This document shows, piece after piece, positions 62,401 through 64,000 of a stretch of DNA of 64,000 bases. The stretch comes from Siphonodentalium dalli. Taxonomy: Eukaryota; Mollusca; Scaphopoda; Gadilida; Siphonodentaliidae. Each line of letters begins with the position of its first letter. Position 1 is the first letter of the stretch. The notes beneath the pieces are model-generated. The model had not been told where the DNA came from. It saw only the letters and a list, made by a program, of their open reading frames with translations, and did not search any database. The position numbers and the translations under genes are program-made. The DNA lies in NCBI GenBank assembly GCA_032622095.1, contig CP136066.1:206730978-206794977 (forward strand), written 5' to 3'.

Positions 62401-63704
62401 GTGGCTTCGACCTATGTGGCTAGAAATGGTAATGTGGCTTTAGTTTTTATGTGGCTTCTCAAGTAGCCATAAAATTTTAAGTGGCTATCAAGTAGTAGAT
62501 AGTGATAAAACTCCAGATTATGGATTCATAACATGTTGGAATTATAGCAGAAGAAGCTGATTAAAACTCAAAAACTTGCTCACAGCAACTGGGACAGTGG
62601 AATAGGAGAAACTGACAGGTCCGTGATTGGGTGGCTAGCCACACAAATGTCTTGTCAGTGTCCGACATCTCCTATTGACGGGTCATGGATGTCTAAATCG
62701 ATGGACTTTTTTTTCTCCAAATTTTGAGTGACTACAAATTAAATAAGCTGATTAGGCCAAATAGATCATTTTAGAACGTCCATCTGAAAGCTGTTACGTG
62801 GCTAGCCACGCAACGGAAGTTATGCACATAAATATCCATTTTACACAATCTTAGCCACATAAGTAGTCATTAGTAAACACGGACGAACGGAGAAAGCATG
62901 ACGGACGGACAGACGGACGGTACGACAGACGCAGTCAATCCAGTATACCCCCCATTTTCTTCGAAAGTGGGGGTATAAAAAAGAAAGTCGGACCGCACCG
63001 CAATTAGCATCATGCGGAGAGGCGGTCATAAGGAGATTGCATACACAAAATTATTGAAATCAATTTCATAGTTGTTCGAGTTATGAGGTCGGACACACGG
63101 AGGGAGAAAGTGTGACGGACGGACAGACGCAGTCAATCCAGTATACCCCCATTTTCTTCAAAAGTGGGGGTATAATTATCCTATCCTCCTATCCTATCCT
63201 AACCCATTAACACATGTGTCGTTCTGTGTTCATTACACGTTACCCAACCTAGAATATGAGCATTAAAAAATGCAGTCTTTCAAGGGTTAGTTAGGCACAT
63301 ATAGGGCTTGTTTTGTCATGTGTGATGATGCTTTTATTTTATAGTTCCAGTTTCATGGTTGAGGCGAACATCATGTACGTGTCAACGAGATGTGTATGGA
63401 ATGTGTCTAGATTTGAAAATATTGAACAGCAATAACACTGTACTTCTGGGAACAAGCGTGTAATAAATTAGCATGATGAATGAGCTATGTAAACCTGTAG
63501 TAAGGCTGTGCGATCGGTTGTGGGATAATGGATTGAAGGTAGAGGAGTTGGATTGGACGATGCTGCTGGTTTTATTAGCTGGAGTGTCGACTGTGCGGCT
63601 GGAAGTGGAGGGTATGTTGGAGCTAGCAGTGCTCTGGCTGCTGGTAACTTTTGATGGTGTGCTGTCATTCTTGGCAGGATGGTGATAACGGGCCGATTTG
63701 TGAC
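35407..63704 (-). CDS. VIPAS39: VIPAS39 / SPE-39 / VPS16B, VPS33B-interacting trafficking protein (14 exons, partial)
   Basis: Fourteen exons on the minus strand join in consistent phase into 441 stop-free codons. Order 5' to 3': 63495-63704, 55240-55326, 53873-53964, 51397-51465, 49341-49433, 47613-47749, 46830-46857, 45679-45752, 44872-44962, 42459-42593, 41255-41296, 40232-40321, 36078-36164, 35407-35496. All introns are GT-AG. The first ~130 codons are Ser/Thr/Pro-rich and probably disordered. The rest matches my recollection of the Vps16_C-type region of vertebrate VIPAS39, with conserved blocks [52 protein letters not shown] and AKKFKCH.VVID. Known role of the family: VIPAS39 pairs with VPS33B (CHEVI complex) on endosomes in lysosome and lysosome-related-organelle traffic. 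Human protein is 493 aa; the N-terminal start lies past the window edge and the C-terminal exon(s) were not found. Introns are full of MITEs, minisatellites and one family-B element. Assignment from memory of the family, not a search. Confidence 0.93.
35690..36062 (+). mobile_element. Family C element, degraded copy 3
   Basis: Three diverged monomers (aaatccaagatggcc near 35711, aagatggctgctgg near 35868, aaattcaagatggc near 36023), ending caagttgagcta at 36062, about 15 bp from the VIPAS39 exon-m donor. Confidence 0.65.
36078..36164 (-). CDS. VIPAS39: VIPAS39 exon m
   Basis: 87 nt, phase 0 to 0. Acceptor ...tcttttacag, donor AAAGAT|gtgagt. Reads [20 protein letters not shown] then FHRENAPKD, matching NWLGYTKKRAPIGF...NNAP. 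A family-C repeat ends about 15 bp past the donor. Confidence 0.97.
36283..36536. mobile_element. Family H hAT MITE, short form, 254 bp
   Basis: TIR CAAGCTTTGAAATAGGGTG and its complement. TSD agaacaga at 36275-36282 and 36537-36544, perfect. Two internal palindromes around a central gcttacacctcagc. Confidence 0.93.
36726..36891 (+). repeat. 83-bp tandem duplication
   Basis: agagtggattaaactttctc through gtaaagatcgtggcat appears twice with one visible base change. Confidence 0.9.
36903..36993. repeat. Inverted repeat, ~25-bp arms
   Basis: tagtgtttctgaataacaaa and tttgttattcagaaacacta, separated by ~40 bp, just upstream of the decayed ORF. Confidence 0.9.
36985..37580 (+). pseudogene. Decayed coding relic, family not recognised
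   Basis: Low-repeat sequence with balanced codon-like composition inside a VIPAS39 intron. One frame reads [20 protein letters not shown] from 37036; after a frame change another reads [20 protein letters not shown] and [14 protein letters not shown]; a third later reads [20 protein letters not shown]. Stops and frame changes break it at least twice. It may be the remains of a retroelement ORF or a processed gene, but I recognise no domain. Confidence 0.28.
37639..38436. mobile_element. Tandem array of piggyBac-like MITEs joined at TTAA
   Basis: TIR TTAACCCTTTACCCAACA repeated at about 37639 and 37737; mirrored tgttgggtaaagggttaa near 38120 and 38420. Four copies of the 66-bp palindrome (37671, 37769, 37915, 38213). 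A ~297-bp unit starting ttaacacattaaaaattata is directly repeated (about 37835 and 38132). Confidence 0.8.
38440..39800. other. VIPAS39 intron, no recognisable feature
   Basis: Low-repeat AT-rich sequence. The 83-aa minus frame at 38922-39173 has no recognisable domain. Confidence 0.35.
39805..39905 (+). repeat. tRNA-derived SINE head
   Basis: Box A-like tagccgaggtggttagaac (39816-39834) and box B-like gaattcaaactcc (39877-39889) at tRNA spacing. Distinct sequence from the SINE at 25907. Confidence 0.65.
40232..40321 (-). CDS. VIPAS39: VIPAS39 exon l
   Basis: 90 nt, phase 0 to 0. Acceptor ...cttggtag, donor ACAAAG|gtaatg. Reads [20 protein letters not shown] then [10 protein letters not shown], a strong match to DKQYVLTALAARAKLRAW of the vertebrate protein. 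Confidence 0.96.
40442..40507. repeat. 66-bp palindrome module, diverged
   Basis: cattctcttatatatggcga / tatataagagaat, next to ttcatgactggagc, the inner TIR words of the MITE at 63731. Confidence 0.7.
40528..40965. mobile_element. Family H hAT MITE, long form
   Basis: Ends cttgtcttgaaatac and tttgcaggcttg. TSD accttgac / accctgac (7 of 8). Confidence 0.8.
40990..41243. mobile_element. Family H hAT MITE, short form, abutting a VIPAS39 donor
   Basis: TIR aagccttgatatagtgtgtc and mirrored tatttcaaggcttga. TSD caaataca at 40982-40989 and 41244-41251; the right copy occupies intron +4 to +11 of the exon-k donor. Confidence 0.92.
41255..41296 (-). CDS. VIPAS39: VIPAS39 exon k
   Basis: 42 nt, phase 0 to 0, encoding [14 protein letters not shown] (compare SSPVNLKKTF in vertebrates). 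Donor TTCCAG|gtatgtatttg. Bases +4 to +11 of this donor are one copy of the 8-bp target duplication of a family-H MITE. Confidence 0.92.
41581..42020 (+). repeat. Diverged family A-like monomers
   Basis: gaaaaagagcataactccaa, gaaaaagggcacaactccac and caaattcgaacatgacctgt echo family-A words, with cagacggacacatggatggg at the end. No clear palindrome. Confidence 0.45.
42192..42453. mobile_element. piggyBac-like MITE (family M) abutting the VIPAS39 exon-j donor
   Basis: TTAA at 42192-42195 and 42450-42453. The right TIR gtatagaaagggttaa matches the MITE at 59813-60056; internal aacttattatct and aaatgttcagataata words are shared. The right TTAA is intron +6 to +9 of the exon-j donor gtaagttaa. 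Confidence 0.8.
42459..42593 (-). CDS. VIPAS39: VIPAS39 exon j
   Basis: 135 nt, phase 0 to 0. Acceptor ...cttttacag, donor CCAGAA|gtaagttaa. Contains [20 protein letters not shown] and FYHYDLPE, matching the KHPRKAS...LVTTLFY..FYHY block of the vertebrate protein. The TTAA at intron +6 to +9 is the target site of a piggyBac-like MITE (42192-42453). Confidence 0.96.
43217..43425 (+). pseudogene. THAP zinc-finger domain exon, frameshifted relic
   Basis: Inside a VIPAS39 intron, on the opposite strand. The ATG at 43217 opens [10 protein letters not shown], giving the C-x4-C start of a THAP domain. A frame change near 43255 (an extra AT in a tatata run would explain it) leads into the second frame, which reads [20 protein letters not shown], then [10 protein letters not shown] and TYVCSK, before a donor-like AAG|gtagg. 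Trp, Pro and the late Cys sit where THAP domains have them; the final His-Phe would be in the next exon, which I could not find. THAP domains bind DNA and occur in P-element, ISL2EU-type and Kolobok transposases and in host regulators. Most likely a fossil of a DNA transposon; superfamily unresolved. Confidence 0.6.
43426..44871. other. VIPAS39 intron, no recognisable feature
   Basis: No continuation of the THAP exon, no TIR and no tandem array found. Confidence 0.35.
44872..44962 (-). CDS. VIPAS39: VIPAS39 exon i
   Basis: 91 nt. Acceptor ...cattttacag, donor ATCGAT|gtaagt. Reads [20 protein letters not shown] then [10 protein letters not shown]. The phase-0 frame has an early stop; the frame set by the previous exon is open. 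Confidence 0.93.
45451..45646. mobile_element. Palindromic piggyBac-like MITE, 196 bp
   Basis: TTAA both ends. TIR CCCTTTCAGTGCCAAGTCCG; arms are almost perfectly complementary for the full length (caaatttattgattataata and reverse) around a small loop. Confidence 0.92.
45679..45752 (-). CDS. VIPAS39: VIPAS39 exon h
   Basis: 74 nt, phase 0 to 2. Acceptor ...tttttttag, donor TACAC|gtaagt. Reads [20 protein letters not shown] then KKCYT. A palindromic piggyBac-like MITE ends 31 bp downstream of the donor. Confidence 0.9.
46150..46387. mobile_element. Interrupted family H MITE (left part)
   Basis: Degraded family-H long-form sequence (gcagaatgaggaaaccagag, gctagcatgctgtgc) that resumes as taccaaattcaccca after the nested copy. 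Confidence 0.65.
46388..46644. mobile_element. Family H hAT MITE nested in another family H copy
   Basis: TIR caagcctgtctgtcat... and mirrored actatttcaaggcttg. TSD taccaaat at 46380-46387 and 46645-46652, perfect. Confidence 0.9.
46645..46808. repeat. 62-bp tandem repeat made of TSD plus MITE end
   Basis: taccaaattcacccactggg, gacctcattctgcaaatgac and agacatactatttcaaggct, about 2.6 copies. Confidence 0.88.
46830..46857 (-). CDS. VIPAS39: VIPAS39 exon g (28-nt microexon)
   Basis: A 28-nt microexon: one base of a split codon, then FLGRKEEAA. Donor GCAGCT|gtgagt. A second AG eight bases further in could serve as an alternative acceptor but would break the frame, so the upstream AG is chosen. 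The family has a matching F(M/L)GR.EE motif here. Confidence 0.87.
47613..47749 (-). CDS. VIPAS39: VIPAS39 exon f
   Basis: 137 nt, phase 0 to 2. Acceptor ...tttatttacag, donor CTTAT|gtgagt. Reads [20 protein letters not shown] then [20 protein letters not shown], aligning with the LIFLKRTL..RELEVRQVAL region of vertebrate VIPAS39. Confidence 0.95.
47790..48365. mobile_element. piggyBac-like MITE remnant with palindrome modules and a nested foldback
   Basis: Starts ttaaccgtttcatgaatgga, contains two diverged palindrome modules (47838-47888; from 47921) and ends near gctcccatcatgaatgg. A nested foldback lies at about 48150-48292 (ctattttatacgtaattta / taaattccgtataaaatag). Confidence 0.6.
48577..48634. 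mobile_element. Minimal 58-bp piggyBac-like MITE
   Basis: TTAA, TIR CCCTTTACCCAACAAACCGG, a few bases, then the complementary TIR and TTAA. Same TIR as the 37639-38436 array. Confidence 0.9.
49250..49320. mobile_element. Solo right end of a family H MITE
   Basis: agcatcactaaattcaccct, ggacctcattctg and a terminal taaatccaggcttg, ending 20 bp from the exon-e donor. Confidence 0.75.
49341..49433 (-). CDS. VIPAS39: VIPAS39 exon e
   Basis: 93 nt, phase 0 to 0. Acceptor ...cgatttacag, donor ATGGCT|gtaagt. Contains [20 protein letters not shown] and HDGN, one of the best family matches (human has SLERFRS..DKL and HDGN at this point). A degenerate end of the family-H MITE stops about 20 bp downstream of the donor. 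Confidence 0.95.
49740..50037. other. Low-repeat intron sequence with an NRF1-like site
   Basis: ctgcgcatgcgcc near 49881 matches the NRF1 consensus. No gene structure on either strand. Confidence 0.2.
50038..50154. mobile_element. Family I foldback MITE, short derivative
   Basis: cagtaatgccctaattaatc and complement, TA flanks; the central kaatatggcttgttg segment is deleted from both arms. Confidence 0.87.
50558..50780 (+). mobile_element. pogo/Tigger-like element end with internal duplication
   Basis: Starts TA|cagtgaaacctgcaattt. Contains gcgaccacc and gtcggtatagtg words typical of such ends, and an ~80-bp segment (ggcaaaaacataaatattta) repeated twice. Right end not found. Confidence 0.45.
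51397..51465 (-). CDS. VIPAS39: VIPAS39 exon d
   Basis: 69 nt, phase 0 to 0. Acceptor ...attccacag, donor GGTGAG|gtaaga. Reads [20 protein letters not shown] then NGE, running directly into the conserved SLEMYKS block of the next exon. Confidence 0.88.
51533..51926. repeat. 36-bp minisatellite, ~11 copies
   Basis: Unit ttatttcattgaataaaatt plus aatcagttagtatcag, almost invariant; one copy lacks four bases (near 51770). No spacers, so not a CRISPR. Confidence 0.97.
52062..53008. repeat. 39-bp minisatellite, ~24 copies
   Basis: Unit tttgtttattacggtaatga plus taataatcactgcatgtaa; variants tataacggt and tataacgat form runs. Because 39 is divisible by three and the unit lacks stops, long frames exist on both strands; they are not genes. 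Confidence 0.97.
53075..53518. mobile_element. Foldback element with two palindrome modules
   Basis: TIR tgacccgccatatcaaatcc and its mirror ggatttgatatggcgggtca. Each arm holds a 66-bp palindrome module (53109-53178; 53401-53469). Centre is AT-rich. Confidence 0.8.
53656..53869. mobile_element. Family I foldback MITE at the exon-c donor
   Basis: aagtaatgccctaaataatc at the left (first base changed from c), gcattactg at the right; TA at 53654-53655 and 53870-53871. Arms nearly perfect. Confidence 0.92.
53873..53964 (-). CDS. VIPAS39: VIPAS39 exon c
   Basis: 92 nt. Acceptor ...ctttttcag, donor CTAGAG|gtacagtaatg. Reads [20 protein letters not shown] then CNMLTRRLE. The donor is unusual: everything from intron position +4 onward is the terminal repeat of a 214-bp foldback MITE (53656-53869) inserted at the TA of the original gta. 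Confidence 0.87.
54594..54847. mobile_element. Family H hAT MITE, short form, 254 bp
   Basis: TIR CAAGCCTTGGAATAGTGTG; right end altered to ggctaa. TSD cattcaag at 54586-54593 and 54848-54855. Confidence 0.88.
55118..55234. mobile_element. Truncated family H MITE abutting the exon-b donor
   Basis: gatagtccctagaggatgaa, agcgtcactaaattcaccct and a degenerate right end ttttcaggcgtg ending at 55234. Confidence 0.7.
55240..55326 (-). CDS. VIPAS39: VIPAS39 exon b
   Basis: 87 nt. Acceptor ...aaattttcag, donor AAG|gtattc. Reads [20 protein letters not shown] and onward. A degenerate hAT-type MITE end (TIR remnant ttcaggcgtg on the plus strand) stops at 55234, five bases into the intron from the donor. 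Confidence 0.82.
55470..55716. mobile_element. piggyBac-like MITE with palindrome module
   Basis: TTAA both ends, TIR CCCTTTGAGTGCCAGG. Same family as 13025-13257 but inverted; carries the 66-bp palindrome (about 55520-55590) and a poly-T run. Confidence 0.88.
55761..59256 (+). mobile_element. Family B element, copy 2 (Helentron/pearl-like, 3.5 kb) in a VIPAS39 intron
   Basis: Same ends as copy 1 (aacaagacagtcaatgactg ... gtctcaggtgagctaaaa). Lacks the hAT insertion and the private palindrome of copy 1. Has four or five ~190-bp monomers at 58400-59110, then gacggacagacgg (59124-59210) and the terminal hairpin. Contains its own 508-bp tandem duplication of the family-H module (56937-57160 repeated at 57445-57665). 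Confidence 0.82.
59565..59816. mobile_element. piggyBac-like MITE with two palindrome modules
   Basis: Left ggtgcagcattaaagatcct; right ccagtcatggaagggttaa ending at TTAA 59813-59816. Modules at 59602-59672 and 59700-59767. Confidence 0.65.
59813..60056. mobile_element. piggyBac-like MITE (family M)
   Basis: ttaaccatgtctgtactcaa at the left, ttgagtatagaaagggttga at the right. Shares its TTAA with the preceding MITE. Confidence 0.7.
60147..60261. mobile_element. Short hAT-like inverted-repeat element
   Basis: Ends cagacctcaaaattag and (reverse) cagccctcaaaattag. Target duplication not clean. Confidence 0.4.
60380..60550. mobile_element. Family I foldback MITE, right end truncated
   Basis: TA|cagtaatgctctaagtaatc through the loop; the second arm stops at gttacccata. 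Confidence 0.82.
60637..60985 (+). repeat. Family D 5' end joined to family N
   Basis: aaggtcgcagaccccatatc matches the start of family D; later ttatcatccgggaaccaaaa and ttatacatcctg match family N. Confidence 0.5.
61605..61997 (+). mobile_element. Family F element, copy 1 (3' truncated)
   Basis: Starts aacaagaggtgtgcactcgc, gctagcatacccccactg; monomer words aaaattattgaaatcggtcc, gaattttctaagtcaaaata. Confidence 0.7.
61998..62972 (+). mobile_element. Family F element, copy 2, with insertion
   Basis: Start acaagaggtgtgcactcgag; first microsatellite cggacggacggacgtacc near 62365. A ~480-bp gtggct-rich insertion (62389-62860; ends atgtggct / agccacat) follows, then more acggacggacagacgg and the palindrome atacccccc...agtgggggtata. 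The 5' catacccccac is complementary to the 3' gtgggggtata. Confidence 0.7.
62975..63173 (+). mobile_element. Family F 3' fragment
   Basis: attgaaatcaatttcatagt, then ggacggacagacgcagtcaa and the terminal palindrome tatacccccattttcttc / gtgggggtata. Confidence 0.75.
63174..63494. other. VIPAS39 intron, little recognisable
   Basis: Contains acacatgtgtcgttctgtgt (63209-63229), a word also at 12978 and, inverted, near 61370, so a further small dispersed repeat is likely. Confidence 0.35.
63495..63704 (-). CDS. VIPAS39: VIPAS39 exon a (most upstream visible; Ser/Thr-rich linker)
   Basis: Acceptor ...cattttcag, donor CTACAG|gtttac. Enters with 2 nt of a split codon and leaves with 1 nt, which fits the next exon exactly. 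Encodes a low-complexity stretch rich in S, T, P and N (for example [20 protein letters not shown]). This is the least conserved exon; it is included because only this frame is open throughout and its phase matches. The alternative open frame, starting VTNRP, does not fit the next exon's phase. Upstream exons must lie beyond position 64000. Confidence 0.7.
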
Positions 63705-63730
63705 CTGAAAATGACAAAGTGATAACATTT

Positions 63731-63934
63731 TTAACTCTTCCATGACTGGAGCTTCCTGAAATATTTTGAAAACCCTGAGCCAATGCATTCTCTTATATAA
63801 GCCAGTGAGCCATATATAAGCCATATAAGCCAGTGCATTCTTTAATATATGCAAGGCTTCCTCACATATATAAGATATACTGGCACAGGATATTTAATGC
63901 TGCACCAGCGCAGCTCCCGTCATGAGAGGGTTAA
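63731..63934. mobile_element. piggyBac-like MITE with diverged palindrome modules
   Basis: TTAA|ctcttccatgactggagc at the left, gctcccgtcatgagagg|TTAA at the right; contains partial 66-bp modules. Confidence 0.75.
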
Positions 63935-64000
63935 CACTTTCTTTACCAAATGGATTCTCCCATCAGTTATAAAAGTATACATTGGTGTGGTCTTTTATTC
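63931..64000. mobile_element. piggyBac-like MITE (family M), cut by window edge
   Basis: ttaacactttctttaccaaa then ggattctcccatcagttata, collinear with 59813-59890; shares TTAA with the preceding MITE. Confidence 0.6.

Noticed and set aside
63473-63685. 70-aa plus-strand hydrophobic ORF
   Set aside because: Antisense shadow of VIPAS39 exon a.
63468-63704. Alternative frame of exon a ([13 protein letters not shown]...)
   Set aside because: Open, but its phase does not match the next exon, while the Ser/Thr-rich frame does.

Overview
The window looks like eukaryotic genomic DNA from an invertebrate, most likely a bivalve mollusc. It is AT-rich, its one recognisable gene is cut into short exons separated by multi-kilobase introns, and much of the rest is non-autonomous mobile DNA. 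The pointer to bivalves is a class of elements built from ~150-190 bp tandem monomers, then an (ACGG)n microsatellite, then a terminal palindrome. That layout recalls the pearl/CvA/DTE-type elements described from oysters and clams, and Helentrons. The organism is an inference; no rRNA, mitochondrial or barcode sequence is present.

The gene is VIPAS39 (SPE-39/VPS16B) on the minus strand. Fourteen exons between 63704 and 35407 join in perfect phase into 441 codons without a stop, all with GT-AG introns. The N-terminal start lies beyond position 64000, and the last ~40-50 codons were not found downstream of 35407. The protein is the VPS33B partner in endosome-to-lysosome trafficking. One further exon-like segment (12709-12745, minus) may belong to an unknown second gene. 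Other protein-coding traces are relics: a frameshifted THAP zinc-finger exon (43217-43425), a Myb/SANT-like first exon (26342-26458) and a decayed ORF near 37 kb.

Layout by region. 1-6540: tandem-repeat elements of families A and B, B carrying a complete hAT insertion. 6541-8727: a low-repeat stretch, then a long-TIR element. 8820-11665: families E, D and C. 12.0-15.4 kb: two hAT-type elements and a piggyBac-like MITE. 15.4-21.7 kb: largely unrecognised sequence, a large inverted repeat and foldback MITEs. 21.8-23.6 kb: a large family-C element with a three-monomer higher-order repeat. 24.9-32.7 kb: nested hAT, Harbinger, MULE and mariner-type MITEs, a tRNA-derived SINE and small tandem repeats. 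33.9-64 kb: VIPAS39 exons embedded in MITEs, a piggyBac-like TTAA array (37.6-38.4 kb), two minisatellites (51.5-53.0 kb), the second family-B copy (55.8-59.3 kb) and family F (61.6-63.2 kb).

The most notable pattern is how mobile DNA meets the gene. MITEs of several superfamilies end within a few bases of VIPAS39 5' splice sites, with the target-site duplication lying inside or against the donor consensus. The acceptor side of the same exons is mostly clear. A second pattern is that families B, C, D and F each carry a 5' subterminal motif complementary to their 3' end, a common design for otherwise unrelated repeats.
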